From Acanthosepion pharaonis (lineage: Eukaryota; Mollusca; Cephalopoda; Sepiida; Sepiidae), in assembly GCA_903632075.3 (NCBI GenBank), contig CAHIKZ030002088.1:170001-234000 (forward strand): a stretch of DNA of 64,000 nucleotides, written 5' to 3'. How positions within the stretch are numbered: position 1 is the stretch's first letter; every line of letters starts with the position of its first letter. The notes under the pieces were generated by a model. The model ran no database searches, had not been told where the DNA came from, and worked only from the letters and a program-made list of their open reading frames with translations. A program made the translations under genes and the position numbers. Shown one piece after another: positions 1-9,400 of the stretch.

Positions 1-81
1 AGGACCGTGTGGGTTGAGTGTTGTTGAATTAGAAACACGTTCTGTTTATTCCTGCTAGAAGGAGGTCCAACTATAAGAAAA

Positions 82-138
82 ATGGCGGACTCAAATTGTT
101 CAACCGAAGATGAAAAGAAAACAAACAAGACACCTATC
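82..138 (+). CDS. Candidate first coding exon of an unknown gene
   Basis: An ATG at 82 has a good eukaryotic start context (A at -3, G at +4). It opens 19 codons, MADSNCSTEDEKKTNKTPI, which is hydrophilic and acidic/lysine-rich. The reading ends exactly at a codon boundary before GTATGT at 139-144, a good splice-donor match. Read through, the frame meets a stop shortly afterwards, so splicing would be needed. Sequence upstream is less AT-skewed than that downstream. No downstream exon is recognisable, and the next 20 kb is mobile DNA. It may be the 5' end of a gene with a long first intron, or chance. Function is not recognised. Confidence 0.28.
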
Positions 139-339
139 GTATGTACACTCCTGATCAAAAATTTAAAACCACTTGAAAAATTTTTTTAAAAAAGGTTGTT
201 TTTTATGGAAAAAATTTAAACATTTCTTACTTAAGGTTACTAATTTTATAATCCACCCCTTTTATTAAGTTATCAAATGAAACGCTTATTCCTAAAATGC
301 TCTCACCCTAAATTAACGGTCGGAAGAAAATTTGATAAA

Positions 340-365
340 TCATACTTATTATAAGACCCAGGTTG

Positions 366-415
<50 letters not shown>

Positions 416-1020
416 ACGTTTATATATTGGATCGGATTTCCTACATTTTTCAACCGATTTCAACAAAACTTCACAGGACTACGTAAAATTACCTTGCGGT
501 GGTTCTGATAGCGCCAAAAACTGTAAAAACAATTGTTTTTGCACGAGATCAATTTTGAAATACGATAAACCACGATTCGCCAGAATGAAAGGGGGACAAC
601 TCATATCGAGTTATACTTATTATAAAACCCAGGTTGGTTGTTTGTGTGTGTGTGTGTGTATTCGTTTATATATGGGATCGGATTTCCTACATTTTTTTTT
701 GGCACGTAGTGTTTCTTATTGTCTTGCACACTTTTTTTCTTTATTTTTAAATTCAGAATGCTTTAAAAATTCCATTTACAAGGCAATTGTTTATAATAAA
801 ATTCTATTCAGTCGATAGACTCATAACGATTGAAAACAATGTTTTTGTTTGAGTTTGGGTTTGACCAATTCGTAAAAAGGAAAAAAAATAATTAAGACAT
901 GCGTGTCCGTCAACCTGAAACAATAATCTTTGTCAGTTTTATTTTTTAGTCTTTATGATGGTCGATACTTGATCTATCTCTTACTGTTACATCCCCGGGA
1001 ACACCGGGCTCTACTGCTAG
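340..1020 (+). mobile_element. Non-autonomous Helitron-like element
   Basis: The 3' end has Helitron structure: a hairpin CCCGG (994-998) / CCGGG (1004-1008), then CTAG at 1017-1020 followed by T. A possible 5' TC lies at 340-341 after an A, which fits insertion between A and T. The left part holds a 271-bp direct duplication: the block starting TACTTATTATAA at about 343 recurs at 614, each followed by a TG run and a shared GGATCGGATTTCCTAC block. No protein is encoded. The 3' end is convincing; the 5' end is a guess. Confidence 0.42.
365..413. repeat. (TG)n microsatellite
   Basis: A nearly perfect TG run inside the Helitron-like element. A shorter run at 642-659 occupies the same place in the duplicated unit. 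The cysteine/valine-rich open frame here is only a translation of the repeat. Confidence 0.95.
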
Positions 1021-1174
1021 TATTTAATAAAAAGAAGTGGGAAGAATTAATTTTTTTTTTCCAAAATAGAATAATCGTTCCGGTTTGTCTATTTGAAGCA
1101 CAAACGGATCTAATATCATATATACTGTATTTCGTTAATAGCTATCTATTTCAGTCAATGGCTATTTTCTAAAC

Positions 1175-1290
1175 GTAGCTTAGATGTGGCACAAGGCCGA
1201 AAGTATGGAGCACCTAGTGAGGATCGAAGTCACTTTTCAATAGTAACTGATCTAGCGAGAAAAGCTTGCTAACCATTACACGACGCCGAG
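1175..1290 (-). mobile_element. tRNA-derived SINE
   Basis: Read on the minus strand there is an A-box-like segment (GTAATGGTTAGCAAGC) and, about 50 nt later, a B-box-like GACTTCGATCCTC, as in a tRNA. A tail containing GGCCTTGTGCCACATC follows. The same tail and B-box recur at 15150-15242 on the plus strand, and the tail core recurs near 40471. Several copies in one window with a polymerase III promoter layout support a tRNA-derived SINE. The parent tRNA is not assignable by eye. Confidence 0.6.
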
Positions 1291-1332
1291 GTGCCTATTC
1301 ATATCAATCTATGCATCAAAGTTCATTACTTC

Positions 1333-1419
1333 CTATCTATCTATCTATCTATCTATCTCAGTCTGTTCTTTATCTATATATCTCGCTCTCTATATATCCC
1401 AATATGTCCGTATATATCA

Positions 1420-1480
<61 letters not shown>

Positions 1481-1532
1481 CAGTCTGTTCTTTATCTATA
1501 TATCTCGCTCTCTATATATCCCAATATGTCCG

Positions 1533-1573
<41 letters not shown>

Positions 1574-1625
1574 CAGTCTGTTCTTTATCTATATATCTCG
1601 CTCTCTATATATCCCAATATGTCCG

Positions 1626-1678
<53 letters not shown>

Positions 1679-1730
1679 CAGTCTGTTCTTTATCTATATA
1701 TCTCGCTCTCTATATATCCCAATATGTCCG

Positions 1731-1787
<57 letters not shown>

Positions 1788-1839
1788 CAGTCTGTTTTTT
1801 ATCTATATATCTGTTTCTCTATATATCCCAATATGTCCG

Positions 1840-1884
<45 letters not shown>

Positions 1885-1936
1885 CAGTCTGTTCTTTATC
1901 TATATATCTCGCTCTCTATATATCCCAATATGTCCG

Positions 1937-1985
<49 letters not shown>

Positions 1986-2045
1986 CAGTCTGTTCTTTAT
2001 ATCTATATATCTGCTCTCTATATATCCCAATATGTCCATATTCAT

Positions 2046-2082
<37 letters not shown>

Positions 2083-2147
2083 TATCTATCTATCTCAGTC
2101 TGTTCTTTTATCTATATATCTCCTCTCTATATATCCCAATATGTCCG

Positions 2148-2196
<49 letters not shown>

Positions 2197-2248
2197 CAGT
2201 CTGTTCTTTATCTATATATCTCGCTCTCTATATATCCCAATATGTCCA

Positions 2249-2307
<59 letters not shown>

Positions 2308-2315
2308 ACATACAT
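1333..2315. repeat. Composite (TATC)n higher-order tandem array
   Basis: Nine copies of a near-identical core of about 60 bp, starting CAGTCTGTTCTTTATC and ending CCCAATATGTCCGTA, are separated by perfect (TATC)n spacers of variable length. Core starts lie near 1358, 1480, 1573, 1678, 1786, 1883, 1984, 2095 and 2195, spaced 93-122 bp. The cores differ by only a few bases, so the array grew by amplifying core plus microsatellite as one unit. The overlapping Ser-Ile-Tyr-Leu open frames in all three frames are a product of the 4-bp repeat and are not proteins. Confidence 0.95.
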
Positions 2316-2377
2316 GCACACACACACTATATTTATGGGATAAAGTGCTCAATATCAGAGATAGAGCGAGTGTAAAT

Positions 2378-2445
2378 ATAAAAGTGAACATTGAAATCAA
2401 CACTCAGAGGCGACGGACCGTTTCATGCTAATCGTAATCGTCAGG
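2378..2445 (+). repeat. Dispersed repeat end next to (TA)n
   Basis: The block beginning AAGTGAACATTGAAATCAAC recurs as a reverse complement at 5105-5164 and as a short piece at 2957-2972. Each abuts a (TA)n tract. It looks like a conserved end of a retroelement family, possibly Penelope-like. No coding sequence is seen. Confidence 0.5.

Positions 2446-2499
<54 letters not shown>
2446..2499. repeat. (TA)n tract
   Basis: A perfect TA run. It lies at the downstream end of the minus-strand family E hammerhead element. Confidence 0.97.
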
Positions 2500-2501
<2 letters not shown>

Positions 2502-2765
2502 CATGAATCATTCATACAAAAACCAGATATAGAAGTTAATGATATAAATGGCGAGAATCCATCTTCGCAAACAAATTTAATAAAGTACATTAACCCCGAA
2601 CCTGTATATGAATGTTATGATCCCTGTTTATAAATTCCAGTTGCATAAGGTCTTTTTTTATTTTTTACAAGCTTTCGTCTGTTCCTACAGACATCCTCAG
2701 GTATGGAAATAGATTTGTTTTTGTTTTTTACTTCTCGGTAATAACAGGACAACGAAAATATAGAT
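2500..2765 (-). mobile_element. Short retroelement terminal unit (family E)
   Basis: The reverse complement of this stretch matches 16770-17045 over nearly its whole length. Shared blocks are a 5' part near TTACTGAGAG, the hammerhead-like core, ATGCAAC...AATTTATA, ACAGGTTCGGGGTT, CGCCA...CATTAAC, and a 3' end TTTTTGTATGAAT that runs into (TA)n. A partial third copy lies at 16410-16500. No reading frame is present. Size, ribozyme and TA end resemble the LTR-like ends of Penelope-like elements; that placement is inference. Confidence 0.55.
2664..2706 (-). ncRNA. Hammerhead ribozyme-like motif E1
   Basis: On the minus strand, core CTGAGGA (2700-2694, canonical C3-G8) is followed by stem II GTCTG/CAGAC with a 6-nt loop, then GAAA, a palindromic AGCT stem III, U17, and GTA pairing with TAC before the core as stem I. 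All conserved core bases are present, but one unpaired base sits between A9 and stem II. The second copy (16839-16885) keeps stem II through a G-U wobble. Stem III could not close in cis and would suit a dimer. Activity is untested. Confidence 0.5.
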
Positions 2766-2812
2766 GTAATACGAAAAATGTTTTTAGAAATGTGTTACAA
2801 TTAACAATAAAC

Positions 2813-2814
<2 letters not shown>

Positions 2815-2869
<55 letters not shown>
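2815..2869. repeat. (TA)n tract
   Basis: A perfect TA run followed by the same TTACATGAATCATTCATAC flank seen after the tract at 2446-2499, so the end of the family E unit is duplicated here. Confidence 0.97.
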
Positions 2870-2871
<2 letters not shown>

Positions 2872-2909
2872 CATGAATCATTCATACAAAAAACAGATAT
2901 ATATCTGCA

Positions 2910-2911
<2 letters not shown>

Positions 2912-2958
<47 letters not shown>
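2912..2958. repeat. (TA)n tract
   Basis: A perfect TA run followed by AAGTGAACATTG, the repeat end also seen at 2378 and 5164. Confidence 0.97.
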
Positions 2959-2960
<2 letters not shown>

Positions 2961-2971
2961 TGAACATTGCA

Positions 2972-3655
2972 GCGAACAATAACAACCAAGATTTTGGGAT
3001 CACAACAATAAAGATGAGGACAATTGTTTAATTTATAAATCCTGTAAGTAATGATAATGACTTGTGTAGAATCAGACACAATTTTGGGAAGAATGGTACG
3101 AGGTGTGCTGCAAAGTCTACAAATAACCCTCATGCTTGTATTCAGATTTTTCCTTTTCCTAGACTGGCTGACATCCAAGGCAAAAGAATTCAGTTCGCCC
3201 TGCTGTGGTTTAACCCATAACTGTGGAAATGGGTTCATGCCTTTTCCAATGATATCGGCATTAATTGAACAACGCAGAATCGAAGAGAACTTGAACCCGG
3301 GTTGGAGTTTTCACCTTCTACGGCGTTAACCGCTCACCTATTCGCTCATCCTGTTTCTTTTAGGTGATTATGTGGGGTTTTATATGCACTACTGATCAAT
3401 ATTTTGGATCACCTGGAATTTTTTCCCTAAGTTCATTAAGAAAGATCCTAAAAATTCCTTTTTCTGCCGGATTACTGGACAAGTGTTTGTTTTGCAACAA
3501 GATGTTGGTTGAAAACACAGCTCAAAACTGCGTAAAAATTATCTAAAATCAAAGGAAGATAAGGGAATTTTGCAAATCTTGCCCGCCCCCTCAATCTCCA
3601 GATCTTTCACCATATGGAACATTTTACAAAATGAGGAGTAGATATTGGAGTTTTT
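2972..3655. other. Unassigned sequence of ordinary composition
   Basis: This stretch has less AT skew and no recognised element. A minus-strand frame upstream of about 3238 reads MNPFPQLWVKPQQGELNSFA and continues for roughly 80 plausible residues before entering the TA repeat, but I recognise no domain. It may be a degraded exon or part of an unknown dispersed element. Confidence 0.25.
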
Positions 3656-3659
3656 TTTA

Positions 3660-3955
3660 AACTAATTTAATCCACCTCTGTATGAGTACCATTTGTTGCA
3701 GGTAGCACATCAAGATGGTACTCGATTTCTTGCCAGGTTCATTGTAGCATAGCCAATCATCATCAATGGTGGCAATAGCATCAATGATTTTTGGGCTTTA
3801 GATCAGTGAGGTCCCATATCTTTGTTCGATAGACGATATCTTTAACATAACATCATAGAAAGAAGGTCGGGGGTTGGGGTATCTGGTGAACGAGGTGGCC
3901 AGAGAATTGGGCCATCCCTTCTAATCCACTGGTCTGGAAATGTTAGGGGTTCATT
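3660..3955 (-). pseudogene. mariner/Tc1-type transposase C-terminal relic
   Basis: The reverse complement translates in shifting frames to pieces typical of the end of a mariner-like DDE transposase: WPPRSPD followed by TPTPDLL (the PLDFFLWG position is garbled), then after a frameshift YVKDIVYRTK, WDLTDLK, and further on an isoleucine/alanine-rich tail. Stops and at least two frameshifts break the reading. Only the last third of the protein is present and no terminal inverted repeats are seen. The 169-bp tandem array begins immediately next to it. Confidence 0.6.
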
Positions 3956-4560
3956 TATCAGTACCTCTTACATCATCAGGAGACCTGAAATACACAAATG
4001 CAATGTAATTAAAAACTTTGATAACTACTGAGTACATAAACTAAATCTGAATTACTGATAAATATAGCTAGACATCCGATTGAGTTCGATCCCGGCTCGA
4101 AGGAATCGGATGTCTAACCATCTTTATCAGTACCTCTTTCATCATCAGGAGACCTGAAATACACAAAAGCAATGGGATTAAAAACTTTGATAACTACTGA
4201 GTACATAGAATAAATTTGAATTACTGATAAATATAGCTAGACATCCGATTGAGTTCGATCCCGGCTTGAAGGAATCGGATGTCTAACCATCTTTATCAGT
4301 ACCTCTTTCATCATCAGGAGACCTGAAATACACAAAAGCAATGGGATTAAAAACATTGATAACTACTGAGTACATAGAATACATCTGAATTACTGATAAA
4401 TATAGCTAGACATCCGATTGAGTTCGATCCCGGCTCGAAGGAATCGGATGTCTAACCATCTTTATCAGTACCTCTTACATCATCAGGAACCCTGAAATAC
4501 ACAAATGCAATGGGATTAATAACTTTGATAACTACTGAGTACATAGAATAAATCTGATTA
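3955..4560. repeat. 169-bp tandem array, about 3.6 copies
   Basis: The block GTACCTCTT...CATCATCAGGA begins at 3961, 4130, 4299 and 4468, a period of exactly 169 bp, with few differences between copies. Each complete unit contains a perfect 13-bp inverted repeat TAGACATCCGATT / AATCGGATGTCTA (for example 4069-4081 with 4104-4116). It encloses GAGTTCGATCCCGGCTCG, which looks like a tRNA T-arm with a polymerase III B-box. No protein is encoded. Confidence 0.92.
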
Positions 4561-4623
4561 AAATCTCTCATTAACTGGCTTTTATAATATATTTTTAAAT
4601 TCTAAAGACACTTTAAGGACACC

Positions 4624-4625
<2 letters not shown>

Positions 4626-4667
<42 letters not shown>
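4626..4667. repeat. (TA)n tract
   Basis: A perfect TA run that marks the left end of the first Penelope-like fragment. Confidence 0.97.
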
Positions 4668-4669
<2 letters not shown>

Positions 4670-5104
4670 GTGTACACTTAACTACAAGAGCGAATGTCCA
4701 TATTATTACAAAATAGCAATTATAAAAATCTAATACATCGCGCAGAAACTACTTCATCCACAAAACAGATTTTTACACTGAACTAATGAATATAAACTAA
4801 ACAAACACTTATTAATAATAGCTTTGCAAATTATATAGTTGATGAACAAATAAGCAAATAGAACATAATACTGCTTCATCTAATCCCAAACATATTCATC
4901 TCCTATATTGTAATCAAATGCATACTAAGTATAAACAAGATGGAAATATACTAAAAACATTGGTAAATACTAATATATCCCCAACAGATCCTAACAAAAA
5001 AATTAAGTTAATCATATACTACACTAAATCTAGTATATCCAACTCAATTATTCGCAATGATTCTTCCCACTCCCCCGTTAGCGATTTGCAAAAATATATG
5101 GCCT
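4668..5104 (+). pseudogene. Penelope-like element, C-terminal fragment (copy 1)
   Basis: This stretch is close to 90% or more identical by eye to 7366-7830, the region between the reverse transcriptase and nuclease domains of the larger copy. Fragments readable as YKSECPYYYK, FANYIVDEQ, PKHIHLLYCNQM and SPVSDLQKY are seen across frames. It carries an internal deletion of about 27 bp near 4850 and several frameshifts. It starts directly after (TA)n and ends at the repeat block and (TA)n near 5105-5222. It is a dead 5'-truncated copy. Confidence 0.75.
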
Positions 5105-5162
5105 GACGATTGTGTCTATATAAAACAGACTGTCGCCTGTAAAGTGTTAACTTCAATGTTCA

Positions 5163-5163
<1 letters not shown>
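5105..5163 (-). repeat. Dispersed repeat end next to (TA)n
   Basis: The reverse complement of 5105-5164 matches 2378-2445 (shared AGTGAACATTGAA and GGCGAC...GTTT blocks) and likewise abuts (TA)n. Confidence 0.5.

Positions 5164-5222
<59 letters not shown>
5164..5222. repeat. (TA)n tract
   Basis: A perfect TA run of about 59 bp separating the two Penelope-like fragments. Confidence 0.97.
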
Positions 5223-5224
<2 letters not shown>

Positions 5225-5226
<2 letters not shown>

Positions 5227-6265
5227 CGGACCAACTGGAGGAAATAACGCATAGACTCATGGAAATTACCAATAAATCTGAAGCTCAACACCGGTTTAGA
5301 TTTATAAAAAAAACTGAATATATTATACAAAGGTACTATCACTTTTCCTAAAAAAATTGATAAATTCATTAACCTTTCAAACTATGAACTAACTAAGCAC
5401 CAAAAAGAATTACTGGACCTAACTTCCATATATACTGTAAATATCAACGACTTTTTAAAAAAATAGGAATTGAGACCCTATAGCAAAACATTGTCAAACT
5501 CCAGGATGAACAACTAATAGAAACAACACCAGAATTTAAAGACTTACTTAAGGCCGAGGCATTCAAGGATCGGCATGATAAAAGCAGAAACTCTTCAAAA
5601 ATGCTTTCTAAATAACTAAAAATTGCAGCACAAGAACTACGCAACCACGCTGACATTATTGTAAAAAAAGCTGATAAGACCAACATTTTTGTCATCCTAA
5701 ACAAATTGGATTACAGCAAATAAAAATTGACCACATACTCCATGATCACAAAAAGTTTAAAAAACTCAACAAGAACATGACCAACCAACTAAAATCAAAG
5801 CTTAATAAACTTATTAATGCTAATAATACTGAATAGAACTCTTTAAAACTCCCTAAAATTGTTGGTGATTACAGACCTGATTACATATACGGCACTATAA
5901 AAACACATAAACCTAACTATCCTCTCCGTCCTATCATATCGCAAATTTCAACTCCTGTATATCATCTAACAAAATACATTAACCAACTTATTACTCCCTA
6001 CCTTCTTAGTAAATATAGTGTTAAGTCAACATTAGAAGTAATCCAAATCCTAAAAAGTGAAAAAACCAACAATGAAATCATGGCTTCACTTGATGTTGAA
6101 ACTTATTTACCAATGTCCGTCTTAGTGAAACTATTGACATAATTATAAGAATTATATAGAGTAACTCATTTTTACCCGCACATAAAATTAATCCTAATAT
6201 ATTACAGAAACTACAATTAGCTTGTACTACTATTCAAACTGATAAAGATGTTACCATAACAGTTT
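5225..6265 (+). pseudogene. Penelope-like reverse transcriptase, N-terminal half (broken)
   Basis: Across shifting frames one reads the N-terminal region KFINLSNYELTKHQKELLDL, then LRNHADIIVKKADKTNIFVI, then fingers/palm motifs DYRPDYIYGTIKTHK, PLRPIISQISTPVYHLTKYI and NNEIMASLDVE. This order matches Penelope-like RTs. Stops interrupt it near 5464, 5615, 5720 and 5834, with frameshifts near 5755 and 6100. Palm motif A (SLDVE) is present, but the segment after it is garbled. The frame is interrupted at about 6265 by a 750-bp insertion and resumes at 7056. It encoded an RNA-dependent DNA polymerase and is now inactive. Confidence 0.85.
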
Positions 6266-7008
6266 TTTACAATATTAAAAGATTACTATCGGTTAACTGT
6301 TATATTTTTAAGAAAATTTTTTAATGTGTTCTCTATGAATGTGTTAATAAATACAGTATTTAACTTATGTTAAATCCCTAAATTATTTGTAAAAGAGTTA
6401 GATATTTAAATTGCTAGCAAGAATCAAATTAATTTTGTTTTTTTTTTTTTAGACATTTAAATTACTATCAAACATTAAAATCTATTTTTTTTACATAAAT
6501 TGCTAAAACTATACCACCCCTCTTCTTCCTACGTGAAACCTATTTACAGCCTCTTTTCTTTTTCCCCTTCTTTCTCTTTTTCTTTTTCTTTTTCTTTTTC
6601 TCTCTTCTCCCTCCCTTTTCAATATATCACTTCCGTTAAGTTAACCATTTAAATAGGTCAAAGTCTGGTCCCTCCTCCCCCAATACTAAGTATGATTGAA
6701 AGAAATATTAAATAAACCCCCTCTAAACTCGACCATGTCTCTCAAACCACCCCTCATTACCACCTCTGTTAAATTACAAAAACTTACACTAGCCATCAAA
6801 AGTATAAATTTTCATTTCATTTCGTTTCGTTTCATCTTTTGGAAGTGCTATCTGATGATCCAGATTCCTTTAAAAGGGCTGTGGTGAAATAAATTATTAT
6901 AATGGAACCTTAAAGTGGTCTGTTTTTCTTTAAAATATTAGCTCTGGATTTACATTGAGCTCTCGGGATTTCATCCTCCTTGGCACTACCCATACGGATT
7001 ACCAATTA

Positions 7009-7013
<5 letters not shown>
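6266..7013. mobile_element. Insertion inside the Penelope-like RT (family F unit)
   Basis: This AT-rich stretch with a pyrimidine-rich block (6540-6620) separates the two halves of the RT. Its right half carries the family F hammerhead-like motif (6849-6901) and runs into (TA)n at 7014. The simplest reading is a short retroelement end inserted in, or joined to, an older Penelope-like copy. Boundaries are approximate and no target duplication was found. Confidence 0.4.
6849..6901 (+). ncRNA. Hammerhead ribozyme-like motif F1
   Basis: A canonical CTGATGA core (6852-6858) and GAAA (6886-6889) flank an imperfect stem II that includes CCTT/AAGG. Stem III can form as ATA-loop-TAT, with U at position 17. 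Stem I is a short TAT/ATA helix. The related copy at 16071-16123 has GGT/ACC at the same stem I, a compensatory change. The short helices and imperfect stem II keep confidence low. Confidence 0.35.

Positions 7014-7055
<42 letters not shown>
7014..7055. repeat. (TA)n tract
   Basis: A perfect TA run directly before the RT reading frame resumes, and 113 bp downstream of motif F1. Confidence 0.97.
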
Positions 7056-7057
<2 letters not shown>

Positions 7058-8130
7058 ACGTCATGGTGTTTCCATGGGTTCAGTACTGGGTCCGACATTT
7101 AACAATTTCTATATGTCGAACCTCGAAGATATTTACAGATTTTAAAAACCATCCATCTACCGAAGGTATGTTGAAGATATCCTTATGTTAGTTAAAAATA
7201 CAGATGAAATGCTTCAACTTCAAAAAAGTTTCCAAAATAATCCTGTCCTTAAATTCACATATGAACTCAATACTAATGATAAAATCCCCTTCCTTGATAT
7301 ATTGATAAACACAAATAATAACAAGTTTACTATTTCGCCATACAAAAAACCTACAAGCATAAATTCATGTACACTTAACTACAAGAGTGAATGTCCATAT
7401 TACTACAAAATAGCAATTATAAAGAATCTAGTACATCGTGCAGAAACTAATTCATCCACAAAACAGATTTTTTACAGTGAACTAAAAAATATAAAACAAA
7501 CACTTATTAATAATAGCTTTCCAAACTATATAGTTGATGAACAAATAAGATGCTTTCTTAGAAGTCTTAATACTAAGCAAATAGAACATAATACTGCTTC
7601 AACTAATCCTAAACATATTAATCTCCTATATCGTAATCAAATGCATACTAATTATAAACAAGATAAAAATATACTAAAAAAAAAATTAATATAAATATAC
7701 ATATATAGCAAAAAAAAAAAGTTAAAAATTTTATATTAATATATAATCATAACACTAAATCTAGTATATCCAACTCAATTTTTCGCCATGATTCTTCTCC
7801 CCCGGTTAGCGATTTGCAAAAAACCAACAGTTTACAAATTCAAGTGCCCTTTGGGAGATTGTATCTGCAACGAATTAAATAATATTTATGTTGATCACAC
7901 CATAAACTCACTTTCACGGCGCTTGACTCTATATTTGAATGATAACTCTAACATTTTTAGGCATTTAAAACAACATGCCTGGCCGCATGTACACAATTCC
8001 GGAAAATCCTTGTTGAAAACACAACTATACTTAAACATGAAAACAATAAACAAAAAAAAAAAATTCTTGAAGCTATATACATAAAAACAGTTGAAACCTA
8101 ACCTGAACAAAATAAACTATGAAAATCTCC
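7056..8130 (+). pseudogene. Penelope-like RT palm/thumb and GIY-YIG nuclease (broken)
   Basis: The frame starts with HGVSMGSVLGPTFNNFYMSNL, the RT segment just before the catalytic box. The box reads YVED (7167-7178) where YVDD is expected, so the first catalytic aspartate is replaced by glutamate. Thumb motifs KFTYELNTNDKIPFLDILIN and PYYYKIAIIKNLVHRAETN follow. After frameshifts the C-terminus reads VYKFKCPLGDC, NNIYVDHTINSLSRRL (a GIY-YIG motif with its glycine changed to aspartate) and HLKQHAWPHVHN. There is a stop at about 7151 and a frameshift near 7690. The order RT then GIY-YIG identifies a canonical endonuclease-bearing Penelope-like element. It is dead. Confidence 0.88.
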
Positions 8131-8573
8131 ACAAATATTCTTAAATGCCTATAATTGATAACAGAAGCCATTGGTTTATACCAACGGCTTCCCATATTTA
8201 ACCCTTTTTGTTTTCACTCTCGCGTGGTCATGTATGATGTCATGGGCTTTGGTGCGATTTTTCGCTTCCAGCGTCTCTTATATGCACGAGTTTGTCGTTG
8301 CTTTAGAAATTTCCATGCAACAAAAAAAACAGACTATCATTATTTTTTATGTCCGTGTATTGTTTAATATATTGAAAGTAATTGTCATCTTTGATAATGG
8401 CTTATGTAAGCCGAAAGCTTAGATAGGATTAAAAAACATGTATCAATATGGTGATTTTTTTTTTTCTTTCAATGATAATGTTATTAAACTTATCAGACGA
8501 TATGAAAGGAATTTACATAAAATAAATAGAAAAAAATATTATTCTATATTTTTAATGAAACATGCATCAATAT

Positions 8574-8577
<4 letters not shown>
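8131..8577 (+). mobile_element. 3' terminal region of the Penelope-like element
   Basis: Non-coding sequence between the nuclease frame and (TA)n. Its last 200 bp match 49390-49608, sharing GTTATTAAACTTAT, ATGAAA...ATTTACATAAAATA and the hammerhead-like motif. Each copy ends in (TA)n followed by a TG run. The position downstream of the pol frame fits a Penelope-like 3' end. The pairing of a hammerhead-like motif with Penelope-like coding sequence is the clearest link between the two in this window. Confidence 0.65.
8385..8426 (+). ncRNA. Hammerhead ribozyme-like motif A1 (U3-A8 core)
   Basis: ATCT (8387-8390), core TTGATAA (8391-8397), one extra T, perfect 5-bp stem II GGCTT/AAGCC (8399-8403 with 8408-8412), GAAA (8413-8416), a palindromic AGCT stem III, U17 (8420) and AGAT (8421-8424) pairing with ATCT as stem I. 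The core differs from the canonical CTGANGA at positions 3 and 8 only, and U3-A8 can still pair. Folding in cis would leave no stem III loop, so a dimer is more plausible. Confidence 0.48.
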
Positions 8578-8623
<46 letters not shown>

Positions 8624-8700
8624 GTGTGTATGTGTGTGTGTGTGTGTCATTATGTGTGCATGTATATGTTTGTGTGAACATGTGTGTGTGTGTGTGTATG
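8578..8700. repeat. (TA)n followed by (TG)n-rich tract
   Basis: A TA run to 8621, then interrupted TG repeats to about 8700. The same TA-to-TG transition occurs at the family A copy at 49609-49686. Confidence 0.95.
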
Positions 8701-8705
8701 AAATA

Positions 8706-8905
8706 TAGAGATGAGGTATTATGTACATTGTTTAAATTATTTGGACTATTGTAAATTTCAAATCTTTGTTCAATATTTATTACATTTTTTCGGCCCTTCA
8801 GTATCTGTATATATATTGAGATATATTATATATATATATGTATATATATTTACATTATTCGGACTATTGTCCTCATCTTTTTTTCGCCATATTTATTACA
8901 ATAAA
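8706..8905. repeat. Two diverged units of the 107-bp repeat
   Basis: GAGATGAGGTATTATGTACA, CGGCCCTTCAGTATCTGT and ATTCGGACTATTGTCCTCAT repeat the units of the 60296-61140 array. A SINE of the family at 61198-61375 follows, in reverse orientation. Confidence 0.7.
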
Positions 8906-8927
8906 AAAAAAATAATCTACGGCCTTC

Positions 8928-9125
8928 TTCAGGTGGTTGGAACGTCGAACTGAAAAAATTTATTTTGCTCACTGGGGTAGACTTTTTCTAGTTCCACGTG
9001 CCATGTTTTTAATGGATGTCATCATTATTAGTTATCTCCTGTTAATTCCCTTTGAAAGTTCTCCATTGCCTTAACCGATTTATTGAACTCATCTCAAGGA
9101 CACATGGCAGTGGATAAAGGCGTTA
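8928..9125 (-). mobile_element. SINE copy, rearranged
   Basis: On the minus strand this matches the copies at 17218-17395 and 61198-61375, with shared GAGTTCAAT, GGTTAAGGCA.TGGAGAA, GGGAATTAACAGGAGATAAC, CATGGCACGTGGAACTAGAA and CCAACCACCTGAAGAAGG. A head-like piece at 9099-9125 (ATGGCAGTGGATAAAG) lies on the plus strand, so the head is inverted relative to the body. Confidence 0.65.
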
Positions 9126-9400
9126 GTTAGATCCAGTGGCTGCTGCAGATGTAGTATCTTTTCCGTGCCAGAAATTTTTCCTGCCTTGTTTTCCCCATAA
9201 TATTATGATTTACGTAGCAGTGGTATGACTGGCTATGACTAGCTTTCACCAACTTTTTAAAGCAAAACCAGCAGCAAAATGGAAACACTCAGGTCCCCAC
9301 ATAAAAAAAAACCGACCTTATTTTCACAAATATACTATAGCTAACAGAAACAGATTTAAACGAAAAAAAATGGTACAAAATCAAAAAAATTTGTAAAACA
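9126..9400. other. Unassigned spacer
   Basis: Ordinary-composition sequence between a SINE and the Gypsy relic. I see no motif that assigns it. Confidence 0.3.

Noticed and set aside
363..818. A Cys/Val-rich 151-residue open frame
   Set aside because: The first third translates a TG microsatellite and the rest lies in a non-coding Helitron-like element.
1266..2431. Long overlapping open frames of Ser-Ile-Tyr-Leu repeats (300-369 residues)
   Set aside because: They are translations of (TATC)n in all three frames, with no stop because of the 4-bp repeat.
3955..4560. A CRISPR-like array
   Set aside because: Units are contiguous 169-bp tandems with no unique spacers, in a eukaryotic context.
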